DNA of 64,000 bases from RGIG3528 sp045616485 (GTDB taxonomy: Bacteria > Bacillota > Clostridia > Lachnospirales > Lachnospiraceae). The notes below the pieces were generated by a model that was not told where the DNA came from, did not search any database, and saw nothing but the letters and a program-made list of their open reading frames with translations. This document shows positions 43,601-52,127 of this stretch, in pieces (the stretch's first letter is position 1; each line of letters starts with the position of its first letter). The stretch lies in NCBI GenBank assembly GCA_045616485.1, contig JAZLGU010000035.1:1-64000 (forward strand), read 5' to 3'. The position numbers were made by a program, and so were the translations under genes.

Positions 43601-43779
43601 AGGGCGGAGTCACCTACCTCCTGATTTTCAAAAGCTGCTTCCAGTGAGCCTTTGAATGCGGTCTCTTTTGCGCCTTTTACAGGAGCTCCGATTTTCTTTA
43701 AAGCTTCCTCAAGAGCAGCACCGTTGCTGGTCTTTGGACCGCCGTTTCCATATGCATTTATGGCATTTTGTATATTCAT
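40669..43779 (-). CDS. Large flagellar operon protein with FliK-like C-terminal domain (DUF6240-like)
   Basis: A 1036-residue, mostly helical, acidic protein without signal peptide or membrane segment. Most of its length (about 100-900) is made of repeating helical units with LPLTKANMERVAEAI, DIPLTAENLKAYAQI and the like, resembling the DUF6240 proteins found near flagellar genes in Lachnospiraceae. Its C-terminus (about 920-1010: VMVNIPTAHLGTVSLDASL, then LNLFADFAGRGIEIGSIYY) has the pattern of the FliK hook-length control domain (LxPxxLGxVxVxL, then a final helix and strand). The start is ATG 43779 (GAGG 7 bases upstream); a GTG lies two codons earlier. First gene of the flagellin 4 operon and driven by a sigma-D promoter. 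Confidence 0.78.
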   Translation of the reverse strand: MNIQNAINAYGNGGPKTSNGAALEEALKKIGAPVKGAKETAFKGSLEAAFENQEVGDSALQSELYTKNVGNEESILEKADNRTDAEKNQERLEDTSDRMTADDMEMLINEGFDIFSMTAEAMQAALDRIKMQKEMFAEAQAGQIEDMENRQAAIIAQAVAALPNNPNAERIAEKLIKANLPLTKANMERVAEAIQLSGPDTRVSKDEAEYLIRNRLAPTLENIAEARTAYSSLNKKERPLSEDAWKQLEPTVTHLLFQAGLKNNREMNAAAQDFIKKDIPLTAENLKAYAQITKIKLGDEDILTKACDAISVGQDPKQMNLLSASAQQVRSIVQNTGKVSDTAVNVAVAQNMERTGAKTANDVNLSLSDLHKAQDEVDNHSPEASRLLEDFSGSGVGQAASIRARRQLEEIKAKMTFEAAFRLEKEGIRIDTVSMNRLIDSLKVLENRFFSDFFTQAGIAKGQYTEEDLSLLKQTTDILEGIKEMPATLIYTTVDKADSITMNQLNTQGQEFKNSNFNRFSHTFETVMTSPDKKYGDSFTKAVQNVDSLIKQNDIEVNEATRRAARILGYAEAEINRENLGKVAAYDEKLQSVLKELHPAVTVRMIRDGINPLEKNLDELLDKITDLKEQEGIKNDDSYSNFLVNLESRKNLSKDEREAYVAIYKALHQIEDKEEMAVGGIFKRGEEPTLKGLLTAVRTGKAIGSDNFINDTFSNLAKLSTDVDRIENKIKAGLGSSQGPDAELLNNLTESADKEVKAMSTDYHRTAEEWVRDLQDIAANGENATRFLEDFNIITTMENIAAAKDLLAGNTDIFKDWKRFMRMDTGEEAELPDFTEALESKESMEKAYGDFADTTKALKSTLQRDSAVSRLDIKALKRMDSSVRFMNRLSKREFYQIPVDTGEDIVNMSVTVLSNEEAALSKVMVNIPTAHLGTVSLDASLEDNKLKCFIKSTTKEGMTLLKDRQLNLFADFAGRGIEIGSIYYGAEEVAAEKYSYQTEGIYKDSQGSATTTSSSATLYRVAKTFVLHVSQADRQN

Positions 43780-43845
43780 AAGCACCTCGAAAAAACATGC
43801 CTTTTCACTTGATTTAGGGTGCAGGATATAAACCCTGCGTTTTCT

Positions 43846-43873
43846 ATATCGACCAAAAAGTCCATTTTCTTAA
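43846..43873 (-). promoter_or_regulatory. sigma-D promoter of the FliK-like / flagellin 4 / fliS operon
   Basis: On the minus strand TTAA (43870-43873), 16-base spacer, GTCGATAT (43846-43853), about 67 bases before the ATG. The leader forms a hairpin GCAGGG/CCTGC (about 43821-43838). Confidence 0.78.
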
Positions 43874-43930
43874 GTAGAGGCTGTTGGAAAGGGCTGATCC
43901 ATCTTTCTTAAAATTAATAGGGGAAACACA

Positions 43931-43958
43931 TTGATAATTTATTTGAAAGTGTTATAAT
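43931..43958 (+). promoter_or_regulatory. sigma-A promoter of glgC-glgD
   Basis: TTGATA (43931-43936), 16-base spacer, TATAAT (43953-43958). The leader is about 80 bases. Confidence 0.72.
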
Positions 43959-44043
43959 TAAAATTGGTAATGAGGTATTTTGGGTGCTTTTAGAGGGTTA
44001 TGTTGTTTATGCAGAAAATATATAGACATCAGGAGGACGCGGC

Positions 44044-45315
44044 GTGATAAAAAAAGAAATGATAGCAATGCTGCTGGCCGGCGGCCAAGGCTCCAGATTG
44101 GGAGTTTTAACGTCGTCCATAGCTAAGCCGGCAGTTTCTTTCGGTGGAAAGTACCGTATTATTGACTTTCCTTTGAGCAACTGCATCAATTCCGGAATAG
44201 ATACTGTTGGTGTTCTGACTCAGTATCAGCCATTGCGATTAAACACACATATCGGTATCGGTATTCCTTGGGACCTGGACAGAAATGTAGGCGGTGTTTC
44301 CATTCTTCCACCATATGAGAAGAGCGTAAATACTGAGTGGTATACCGGTACAGCCAATGCCATTTATCAGAATCTTAAGTATATGGAGTATTATAATCCC
44401 GAGTACGTGCTTATATTGGGTGGAGACCATATATATAAGATGGATTACGAGATGGTATTGGATTACCATAAGGCACACAATGCAGATATAACTTTAGCTA
44501 CCATCCCTGTTCCTATTGAGGAGGCCAGCAGGTTTGGAGTTGTGATTACGGACCAAGAGGGCCGTATAGAGGAGTTTGAAGAAAAGCCGGCTCACCCCAG
44601 ATCCAATCTGGCATCTATGGGTATTTACATATTTAACTGGAGCGTTTTAAGGGAGTCCTTACTTGCCCTTAAAGATCAGCCCGGATGCGATTTCGGCAAG
44701 CATATTATTCCTTACTGCCACAGTAATGGCAAAAGGATTTTCGCATATACATTTACAGGCTACTGGAAGGATGTAGGTACACTGCAGTCCTACTGGGAGT
44801 CCAACATGGAGCTTATCGACCTGATTCCTGTATTTAATCTTTATGAGGAGTTTTGGAAGATATACACCAAGACAGATATTATTACACCTTCCTACATCGG
44901 TGACAATGCAGTAATAGAGCGGGCGCTGGTGAGCGAGGGCGCTGAGGTCTACGGTGAGGTATACAATTCCATTCTGGGGCCCGGCGTCGTCATAGGAAAA
45001 GGTACTGTGGTCCGTGACTCCATCATTATGGCGGGTACAGTCATAGGAGATGACTGCCGCGTGACCAAGGCCATTATCGCTGAGAGCTGCACTGTCGGAG
45101 ACAGGGTAGTGATAGGTGAAGGTGAAGAAAAAGAGAATAAGTGGAAGCCTTCCGTATATACAGACGGTATCGTGACTATAGGTGAGCCGTCGGTTATTCC
45201 TTCAGATGTTTCCATTGGCAAAAATACTGCTATTTCAGGTCCTACTACTATAGAGGATTATCCGGATGGCAGGCTGGAGTCAGGTGAAAACATTATCAAG
45301 GGAGGTGACATGTAA
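44044..45315 (+). CDS. glgC: Glucose-1-phosphate adenylyltransferase, catalytic subunit
   Basis: A 423-residue enzyme that makes ADP-glucose, the donor for glycogen synthesis. The nucleotide-binding start MLLAGGQGSRLGVLTSSIAKPAVSFGGKYRIIDF, the active-site LGGDHIYKMDY, FEEKPAHP and YWKDVGTLQSYWE are complete, followed by the left-handed beta-helix C-terminal domain. It starts with GTG 44044, seven bases after AGGAGG; the next ATG is 22 bases away from that site. Its stop overlaps the glgD start (TAATG), as expected for subunits of one complex. Confidence 0.96.
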   Translation: MIKKEMIAMLLAGGQGSRLGVLTSSIAKPAVSFGGKYRIIDFPLSNCINSGIDTVGVLTQYQPLRLNTHIGIGIPWDLDRNVGGVSILPPYEKSVNTEWYTGTANAIYQNLKYMEYYNPEYVLILGGDHIYKMDYEMVLDYHKAHNADITLATIPVPIEEASRFGVVITDQEGRIEEFEEKPAHPRSNLASMGIYIFNWSVLRESLLALKDQPGCDFGKHIIPYCHSNGKRIFAYTFTGYWKDVGTLQSYWESNMELIDLIPVFNLYEEFWKIYTKTDIITPSYIGDNAVIERALVSEGAEVYGEVYNSILGPGVVIGKGTVVRDSIIMAGTVIGDDCRVTKAIIAESCTVGDRVVIGEGEEKENKWKPSVYTDGIVTIGEPSVIPSDVSIGKNTAISGPTTIEDYPDGRLESGENIIKGGDM

Positions 45316-46445
45316 TGAGAGCAATAGGTATTATTCTTGCTGGTGGTAACAGTACTAAAATGAGAGAGCTTTCCAATAAGCGTGCCATCTCAGCCATGCC
45401 TATAGGCGGCAGCTACAGAGCCATCGACTTTACACTTTCCAATATGAGCAATTCTCATGTTCAGAAAGTAGCAGTACTTACACAGTACAATTCCAGATCT
45501 TTAAATGAACATCTTTCATCTTCCAAGTGGTGGGATTTCGGTCGTAAACAGGGTGGACTTTTTGTTTTCACTCCTACCATCACACCGGAGAACAGCTACT
45601 GGTATCAGGGTACAGCTGATGCCATAGCCCAGAATTTATCATTCCTTAAAAACAGCCATGAGCCTTATGTTGTTATCGCTTCCGGCGATTGCATCTACAA
45701 GATGGATTACAATAAGGTGCTGGAGTATCATATAGCTAAGAGAGCGGATCTTACTGTTGTTACACGTAAGATGCCGGAGTCAGAGGACGTATCCCGTTTC
45801 GGACTTGTAAGTGTAGATGAAAACATGCGTATCATCGACATGGAAGAGAAGCCTCTGGTGACTAAGTCTCATCGTATTTCCACCGGCGTTTATATCATTC
45901 GCCGCAGACAGCTTATTGATCTTTTAGAAAAGGCCATGGAAGAGGACAGAAATGATCTGGTCTCTGACATTATTATTCGTTATAAAGATGTAAAGCATAT
46001 TTATGCTTATGACATGGAAGGCTACTGGGCCAACATAGCCACAGTAGACGCATACTTCCAGGCCAACAAGGATTTCCTTAAAAAGGAGATCCACGATTAC
46101 TTCTTCAAGGAGTATCCTGATGTTTACTCCAAGATAGACGATAATCCTCCTGCGAAATACAATCCCGGAGCCAAGGTGAGTCATTCCCTTGTATCCAGTG
46201 GATGTATAATAAATGGCGTTATAGACGACTCCGTACTTTTTAAAAAGGTTTACGTAGGTAATAATTGTACCATCAAGAATTCAATTATTCTTAATGATGT
46301 ACATATTGGCGATAATACCTACATTGAGAATTGTATCGTAGAGAGCAGAGATACAATTAAGCCGAACTCCACTTATATAGGTGAAAATGGTGAAGTCAAG
46401 GTAGTTGTTGTTAAGGGAGACCGACTAAAGATTGGAAGCGTTTAG
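45315..46445 (+). CDS. glgD: Glucose-1-phosphate adenylyltransferase, regulatory subunit GlgD
   Basis: A 376-residue GlgC paralogue that in Firmicutes forms a mixed complex with GlgC and raises its activity. The GlgC loop is altered (ILAGGNSTKMRELSNKRAISAMPIGGSYRAIDF), and the substrate segment reads SGDCIYKMDYN instead of GGDHIYKMDY, consistent with a non-catalytic subunit. The C-terminal beta-helix repeats are visible (NCTIKNSIILNDVHIGDNTYIENCIV). GGGAGG precedes ATG 45315, which overlaps the glgC stop. Only 32 bases separate it from spoVG. Confidence 0.95.
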   Translation: MRAIGIILAGGNSTKMRELSNKRAISAMPIGGSYRAIDFTLSNMSNSHVQKVAVLTQYNSRSLNEHLSSSKWWDFGRKQGGLFVFTPTITPENSYWYQGTADAIAQNLSFLKNSHEPYVVIASGDCIYKMDYNKVLEYHIAKRADLTVVTRKMPESEDVSRFGLVSVDENMRIIDMEEKPLVTKSHRISTGVYIIRRRQLIDLLEKAMEEDRNDLVSDIIIRYKDVKHIYAYDMEGYWANIATVDAYFQANKDFLKKEIHDYFFKEYPDVYSKIDDNPPAKYNPGAKVSHSLVSSGCIINGVIDDSVLFKKVYVGNNCTIKNSIILNDVHIGDNTYIENCIVESRDTIKPNSTYIGENGEVKVVVVKGDRLKIGSV

Positions 46446-46477
46446 AAACCAGTAATTTTTAAAGGAGAGTTATTTTT

Positions 46478-46756
46478 ATGAACATCACAGACGTAAGAAT
46501 CAGAAAAGTTGAGAAGGAGGGGAAGATGAAAGCCGTTGCTTCCATCACACTGGATGACGAATTCGTAGTACACGATATCAAAATCATCGATGGTGATAAG
46601 GGCTTATTCATCGCAATGCCTAGCCGTAAGACCGGCGAAGGCGAGTACAAAGACATCGCACATCCTATCAACTGCTCTACCAGAGAGGCTATGCAGAAGC
46701 TCATTTTAGAGCATTATGAAAAGTCTCTTACTGAGGATTCTATTTCTGAAAACTAA
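46478..46756 (+). CDS. spoVG: SpoVG family RNA/DNA-binding regulator
   Basis: A 92-residue SpoVG protein, a small site-specific nucleic acid-binding regulator of many Firmicutes, first known from sporulation but also found in non-spore-formers. NITDVRIRKVEKEGKMKAVASITLDDEFVVHDIKII and MPSRKTGEGEYKDIAHPI are family hallmarks and the length is typical. AAAGGAGAG 8 bases before the ATG is a strong ribosome binding site. It probably shares the glgC promoter and is followed by a terminator. Presence does not prove sporulation. Confidence 0.95.
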   Translation: MNITDVRIRKVEKEGKMKAVASITLDDEFVVHDIKIIDGDKGLFIAMPSRKTGEGEYKDIAHPINCSTREAMQKLILEHYEKSLTEDSISEN

Positions 46757-46787
46757 TCAAAAAAAGTAAAAAGTAAATTAGGGAGAT

Positions 46788-46825
46788 AACCGCAGCTTAT
46801 GAAATATTCAGGCTGCGGTTTTTTC
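46788..46825 (+). terminator. Terminator after spoVG
   Basis: AACCGCAGC and GCTGCGGTT around a 15-base loop, followed by TTTTC. Confidence 0.9.
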
Positions 46826-46854
46826 TTGTCTACTTGGGGGAAATAGGTTACAAT
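46826..46854 (+). promoter_or_regulatory. sigma-A promoter of pth-mfd
   Basis: TTGTCT (46826-46831), 17-base spacer, TACAAT (46849-46854), directly behind the spoVG terminator. Confidence 0.65.
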
Positions 46855-46907
46855 AATAAGTTAGAATTGCAAAGGAAAGAAACAAAAACAGGAAAAAGGA
46901 CAAAGAA

Positions 46908-47477
46908 ATGAAGATTATAGTAGGCTTGGGTAATCCCACAGATGAATATACAGGTACCAGACACAATATAGGCTTTTCAGCCCTTGACTACATAGCAGAC
47001 AGGGCCGGGATAAAAGTGCATGATAAAAAATTCAAGGCTCTTTGCGGCAGCGGCGTTATTGCAGGTCAGAAGGTGATACTGGTAAAGCCGCAGACCTATA
47101 TGAATCTGTCAGGTGAGGCTGTGATAGAAGTAGTTAATTACTATAAGTGCAGTGTTGACGATGTTTTGATTATCTATGATGATATATGCCTGGAGCCGGG
47201 CTTTATACGTATCAGGGAAAAAGGCTCAGCAGGTGGACATAATGGTATAAAAAATATTATTAAACATCTGGGAACAGAAAATTTCAGCAGAATCCGTATC
47301 GGGGTAGGCGAAAAGCCCAAGGATTGGGATCTGGCAGACTATGTACTGGGCCACTTTTCTACTGAAGAGACAAAAATCATCAGGAATACATTTGATGAAG
47401 TATTTGAAGCAGTAGAGCTCTATTTACAGGGCAATCTGCAGGCGGCCATGAATCTTTTCAACAAGAAGAAGCTGTAA
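46908..47477 (+). CDS. pth: Peptidyl-tRNA hydrolase
   Basis: A 189-residue esterase that releases peptides from stalled peptidyl-tRNAs. IIVGLGNPTDEYTGTRHNIGFSALDYIA carries the active-site His in RHNIGF; KPQTYMNLSGEAV, VLIIYDDICLEPG and GSAGGHNGIKNIIKHLGT complete the family signature. Length is normal. The pth-mfd order is common in Firmicutes; the two are 38 bases apart. Confidence 0.97.
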   Translation: MKIIVGLGNPTDEYTGTRHNIGFSALDYIADRAGIKVHDKKFKALCGSGVIAGQKVILVKPQTYMNLSGEAVIEVVNYYKCSVDDVLIIYDDICLEPGFIRIREKGSAGGHNGIKNIIKHLGTENFSRIRIGVGEKPKDWDLADYVLGHFSTEETKIIRNTFDEVFEAVELYLQGNLQAAMNLFNKKKL

Positions 47478-47515
47478 TAGAACACAAAAGCTGGCCAAGT
47501 CATAAAGGGAAAATA

Positions 47516-50500
47516 ATGAATAATCTGATTAGGTTAATTGAACATATGCCCGAAAGGGCAGAGGTAGCTGCGGCACTTTCCAAATTTCGCACGCCTGTAA
47601 GTGTTACAGGCTGTTCGGATTCTCAGAAGTGTCATCTGGCAGCCTCTCTTTTTGCGCCCTATAAGACTGCACTTTATGTAGCAGGTAACGAGCTGCATGC
47701 GCGTGAGGTCTATGAGGACCTGCGACTTTACGATAGAAAGGTATATTTTTATCCTGCCAAGGACCTGATTTTCTACAGCGCCGATGTAAAGGGCACTGCA
47801 GTAGTTAAAGAGCGAATGGCGGTAATAAGAAAGCTTTTATCCGGCGAGGAAGCTATTATTGTTACATCTGTGGATGCCCTGCTGGACAAAATATTGCCAC
47901 CGGAACGCATTAAAAAGAATGTAATCGAGATTAGCGATACTGATATTATAGATATTAAAAAGCTGTCAGCCCAGTTGACTGCTATAGGATATGAGCGCCA
48001 GGATCAGGTGTCAGGCCCCGGAGACTTTGCTATACGCGGAGGTATTATTGATATTTTCCCTCTGAATGAGGACCTGCCTACCCGTATAGAGCTTTTTGAC
48101 GATGAGGTGGACTCTATGCGCACATTTGATGCAGAGTCCCAGAGATCCGGAGAAAATGCTGTGATTCACGGACTGTCGGTATATCCGGCCACAGAGTTTG
48201 TGCTTACGGATCAGGAGATGGCAGAAGGATTTGAGCGCATCAATGATGAGGAAATAAATCAGGAACAGAAGCTGCGCTCCATGATGAAAAATGAAGAAGC
48301 CAGCAGATTGAAGCATAGTGTCCATGGGGCTGTGGAAAACATTGAGCTTACAAGGGGCAGAGCAGCGGTAGACTCCTTTGCTGTTTCTTTTTATGACAGC
48401 CTGGTATCCTTTATAGACTATTTTGATAAGGATTCCATAATCCTTTTTGACGAGCCTGTTCGTATGGAGGAAAAGGCAGAGGCGGTGACCAAGGAATTCC
48501 AGGAAGGCATGATGGGGCGCCTGGAGAATGGCTACATTTTACCCTCACAGGCAGATATTATCTGGGGCTACAAGGATATTTTTGCCAGGGCTTCCAGAAA
48601 AAGACTGGGTATTTTATCTACCCTTGAGTATGGTTTTGCAGGGATTAAAGTAAAAGAGTCCTACAATATCTATACAAGAAATATAAATAATTACATATCT
48701 TCTTTTGACCTGCTGGTAAGAGATGTGCAAAATTACAAGCAGAAGAAGTACAAAACTGTAATTGTAACCGGTTCACAGGCCAGAGCCAGAAGACTTACTG
48801 ATGAGCTGAGAGAAGCGGAAGTAAACGCGGTGTACGTGGACGACCCGGAGCGTGAGATACTGCAGGGGGAGATAGTAGTCATAAATGGTCCTCTTCATAA
48901 GGGCTTTGAGTATATTTCTGCCCACGTGGCTGTGCTGGCTGAGGGGGATTCCTTTGGCGCAGACAGAAAAAAGAATAAAAAGAAGAGAGCATCATCAGGG
49001 CGTGAAGTGCTGTCGCTGCATGAGCTTTCTTTTGGTGACTACGTAGTGCATGAGCGTAATGGCCTGGGTATTTATCGAGGCATCGAAAAGCTGGAGCAGG
49101 ACAAGACTGCTCAGGACTATGTGAAGATTGAGTATGGCGACGGAGTTTTATATATACCGGCTACAGGTCTTGAGACTATCCAGAAGTATGCCAGCGGAGA
49201 CGCGGATAAAAAGCCTAAAGTAAATAAGCTGAATTCCATGGAGTGGCACAAGACTCATGACAGGGTAAAGCATGCTGTAGCAGACATAGCAGATCAGCTG
49301 GTAAAGCTTTATGCCATCAGAAGCACCCAGCCCGGATATGCTTTTGCACCGGACAATACCTGGGTCACTGAATTTGAGGAAATGTTCCCTTATCAGGAGA
49401 CTGAGGACCAGCTCAGAGCCATAGAAGATACCAAGCGTGATATGGAGTCCAATCGTATCATGGACCGCCTTATCTGCGGTGACGTAGGCTTTGGCAAAAC
49501 AGAAATCGCGCTCCGGGCTGCTTTTAAGGCTGTTCAGGACAATAAGCAGGTGGTAGTGCTGGTGCCCACCACTATTCTGGCCCAGCAGCACTATAATACT
49601 TTTAAAAGCAGGGTGATGAAGTATCCTGTTAATGTGGAGCTTTTATCCCGATTTAGAACGCCTGCCCAGCAGAGGGAGACATTAAAAGGTGTGGCTGCCG
49701 GTACGGTAGATATTCTTATTGGCACTCACAGAGTCTTGTCTCAGGATGTAAAATTCAAGAATCTGGGCCTTCTGGTCATCGATGAAGAGCAGCGTTTTGG
49801 CGTTACACATAAGGAAAAAATCAAGGAAATGAAGAAGGATGTGGACGTGCTGACACTTACAGCTACGCCTATTCCACGTACACTTCACATGAGTCTTTCC
49901 GGCATTCGTGACATGTCAGTCCTGGAGGAGGCACCGGTAGACCGCCTGCCCATTCAGACCTTTGTCATGGAACACAACGACGAGCTTATACGTGAGGCTA
50001 TATCCAGAGAGGTAGCCCGTGGAGGACAGGTTTACTTTGTTTACAACAGAGTAAACGGCATAGAGGAAAGAGCGGCCCGCCTGCAGGAGCTTTTACCGGA
50101 CCTGAATATTGTTTTTGCCCATGGTCAGATGTCTGAGCGTGAGCTGGAACGTATCATGTACGACTTCATAAGTGGCGAGATTGACGTTCTGGTAGCCACT
50201 ACCATTATTGAGACCGGACTTGATATATCCAATGTTAATACGATTATTATTGATAATGCTGATAAAATGGGACTTTCTCAGCTGTACCAGCTGCGAGGCC
50301 GTGTGGGCAGATCTGATAGAACGGCCTATGCGTTCCTTATGTACAGCCGTGGTCAGATGCTGACGGAAGTGGCGGAAAAGCGACTTAAGGCCATTCGTGA
50401 TTTTACGGAGCTGGGCTCAGGATTCAGGATAGCCATGCGTGACCTGGAGATACGAGGGGCCGGAAATGTGCTGGGAGCAGAGCAGAGCGGTCACATGGCA

Positions 50501-51055
50501 GAAGTGGGCTACGATCTCTATTGCAAGATGCTGGATACAGCCGTGAAAAAGGCAAAAGGTGAGGCAGTAGAGCTGGAAGAATTTGATACCGTGATCAAGA
50601 TGTCTATCGATGCATATATCCCTGACAGCTACATAAAAAATGAGACGCAGAAGCTGGATATGTATAAGCGCATAGCTATGGTAGAGACAGAGGAAGAGCG
50701 CATGGATGTGCTGGATGAGCTGACAGACCGCTATGGTGAGCCCCCTGCGGTGGTAGACAATCTGCTTCGTGTAGCCAGAATTAAGGCTATGTGCCACAGC
50801 CTCTATATTACCCAGCTGGTATCTGCAGGAGATGTAATAAAATTCTGGCTTTTCCCCAGAGCTGTTTTCAAAAATGAGCTTATTGACGGCTTTCTTACAG
50901 CTCATTCGCCTATGGTAAAGCTTACCTGGGGGGATAATCCATGTCTTACCTACATCTTACCGAAAGAAAAGAAAAAGCTTACCCAAAAGGAGACTGAAAA
51001 GCGACTGGTAGACAGTATTACCGGCTTCCTGGAGGATATGAAGGTACTTATATGA
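47516..51055 (+). CDS. mfd: Transcription-repair coupling factor
   Basis: A 1179-residue DNA translocase that removes stalled RNA polymerase and recruits UvrA. The N-terminal UvrB-like part (about 1-460) includes FYPAKDLIFYSADVKG; the polymerase-interacting CarD-like domain follows (LSFGDYVVHERNGLGIYRGIE); the helicase core has Walker A GDVGFGKTE, DEEQ in VIDEEQRFGV, and TATPIPRTL; the C-terminal part ends with the TRCF domain (VETEEERMDVLDELTDRYGEPP). Length is normal. The stop overlaps the ATG of the following lipoprotein gene (ATGA). Confidence 0.97.
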   Translation: MNNLIRLIEHMPERAEVAAALSKFRTPVSVTGCSDSQKCHLAASLFAPYKTALYVAGNELHAREVYEDLRLYDRKVYFYPAKDLIFYSADVKGTAVVKERMAVIRKLLSGEEAIIVTSVDALLDKILPPERIKKNVIEISDTDIIDIKKLSAQLTAIGYERQDQVSGPGDFAIRGGIIDIFPLNEDLPTRIELFDDEVDSMRTFDAESQRSGENAVIHGLSVYPATEFVLTDQEMAEGFERINDEEINQEQKLRSMMKNEEASRLKHSVHGAVENIELTRGRAAVDSFAVSFYDSLVSFIDYFDKDSIILFDEPVRMEEKAEAVTKEFQEGMMGRLENGYILPSQADIIWGYKDIFARASRKRLGILSTLEYGFAGIKVKESYNIYTRNINNYISSFDLLVRDVQNYKQKKYKTVIVTGSQARARRLTDELREAEVNAVYVDDPEREILQGEIVVINGPLHKGFEYISAHVAVLAEGDSFGADRKKNKKKRASSGREVLSLHELSFGDYVVHERNGLGIYRGIEKLEQDKTAQDYVKIEYGDGVLYIPATGLETIQKYASGDADKKPKVNKLNSMEWHKTHDRVKHAVADIADQLVKLYAIRSTQPGYAFAPDNTWVTEFEEMFPYQETEDQLRAIEDTKRDMESNRIMDRLICGDVGFGKTEIALRAAFKAVQDNKQVVVLVPTTILAQQHYNTFKSRVMKYPVNVELLSRFRTPAQQRETLKGVAAGTVDILIGTHRVLSQDVKFKNLGLLVIDEEQRFGVTHKEKIKEMKKDVDVLTLTATPIPRTLHMSLSGIRDMSVLEEAPVDRLPIQTFVMEHNDELIREAISREVARGGQVYFVYNRVNGIEERAARLQELLPDLNIVFAHGQMSERELERIMYDFISGEIDVLVATTIIETGLDISNVNTIIIDNADKMGLSQLYQLRGRVGRSDRTAYAFLMYSRGQMLTEVAEKRLKAIRDFTELGSGFRIAMRDLEIRGAGNVLGAEQSGHMAEVGYDLYCKMLDTAVKKAKGEAVELEEFDTVIKMSIDAYIPDSYIKNETQKLDMYKRIAMVETEEERMDVLDELTDRYGEPPAVVDNLLRVARIKAMCHSLYITQLVSAGDVIKFWLFPRAVFKNELIDGFLTAHSPMVKLTWGDNPCLTYILPKEKKKLTQKETEKRLVDSITGFLEDMKVLI

Positions 51056-52041
51056 AAAAAAGAAACATAGTGATATTGTGTCTGCTGTTTTGCCTACTTC
51101 TTTCAGGCTGCAGCATTCCCAATCCTTTTTCGAAAAAAGAAACAAAATGGAATAAAGATGCTTTTATGAGAGTGGGTACGGAGCAGATAGACTACCATGA
51201 GGCACTGGTATATCTGGACGCTACCCGGACAGACTATGAAAAGTACTACGGTCAGGCTATATGGGACTTTCAGGTGGGAGCAGGCGGTGAGACGCTTCAG
51301 GAAAAAATAAAAGCCGAGGCTTTACAGGATATCGTCTATATAAAGCTGGTATGCAGTAAAGCGGCAGAGCTGAATGTCACGCTTACCAATGATGAAATGC
51401 TTCAGGTAGATCAGCAGACAGCTGCATACATGGCCGGTATCAATGAGGCTGAGGCTGCCGAAAAAGGCATCACAAAGGATACGATTCGCAGGGTATACAG
51501 TGATAATGCCCTGGCTAAAAAAGTCTTTGAACAGGCTACGTTAAATATTGATACCAATATTCCTACAGAGGAGGCTCAGCGCCACCATTTTTATTCTATA
51601 GCTATCAGGAAGTTCAAAGTGGCTTCTGATGGCGTAAGAACAGAGTATAACGATAATGAAAAGCTGGAGATATTAAAAAGAATGCAGACTCTGCTTAAAG
51701 ATGCAAAGGCTGCCAAAGACTTTTTGAAATATGCAGTTTCTGTTACGGAAGAAGCAGAGTATCTGGACTTCTATGCAGGGCACGATGATGTCCCTGCGGG
51801 AGCGGAGTCGGCCCTTCTTATGGAGGATAAGACTATAAGTGAGATAATTGATGCCAAAGATTACTATTTCATTTTTTACTGTGTGGCACAGCTGGATATA
51901 GATGCCACTCTGGCCAAAAAAGAAGAAATAATTCTGGCCCGCCAAAAGGCTGCTTTTGAACAGCTGTCTGCTACCTGGCGACAGAGCGCAGATATTGAAA
52001 TTAATGAGAAAGTCTGGAATGAACTTACCTTGAGTCACTGA
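51052..52041 (+). CDS. PrsA/SurA-like lipoprotein, possible peptidyl-prolyl isomerase or chaperone
   Basis: A 329-residue lipoprotein with signal peptide ending LLSG-C (Cys20) and a helical N-terminal region of the SurA/PrsA type (AEALQDIVYIKLVCSKAAELNVTLTNDEM). The later region (about 190-310) resembles a weak parvulin-like rotamase domain (HHFYSIAIRK, LLKDAKAAKDFLKYAVSVTEEAEYLDF), but the isomerase core is not fully convincing, so a pure chaperone is possible. It probably helps fold exported proteins on the outer face of the membrane. It starts on the mfd stop codon, an arrangement often seen in clostridia. Confidence 0.75.
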   Translation: MKKRNIVILCLLFCLLLSGCSIPNPFSKKETKWNKDAFMRVGTEQIDYHEALVYLDATRTDYEKYYGQAIWDFQVGAGGETLQEKIKAEALQDIVYIKLVCSKAAELNVTLTNDEMLQVDQQTAAYMAGINEAEAAEKGITKDTIRRVYSDNALAKKVFEQATLNIDTNIPTEEAQRHHFYSIAIRKFKVASDGVRTEYNDNEKLEILKRMQTLLKDAKAAKDFLKYAVSVTEEAEYLDFYAGHDDVPAGAESALLMEDKTISEIIDAKDYYFIFYCVAQLDIDATLAKKEEIILARQKAAFEQLSATWRQSADIEINEKVWNELTLSH

Positions 52042-52050
52042 TAAAATATG

Positions 52051-52110
52051 ACAGGGGGCGTTTTTTACTGACAACACTTTAAATTGTTGTCAATAAGAAA
52101 CGCCCCCTGT
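52051..52110. terminator. Long nested hairpin between convergent genes
   Basis: ACAGGGGGCGTTT and AAACGCCCCCTGT form the outer stem; TGACAACA and TGTTGTCA form a perfect inner stem. U/A-rich flanks allow termination from both sides. Confidence 0.75.
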
Positions 52111-52127
52111 TAATTTTAAGCTGCTAT

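Noticed and set aside
48011..50905. Several open frames opposite mfd
   Set aside because: All are antisense to conserved Mfd domains.
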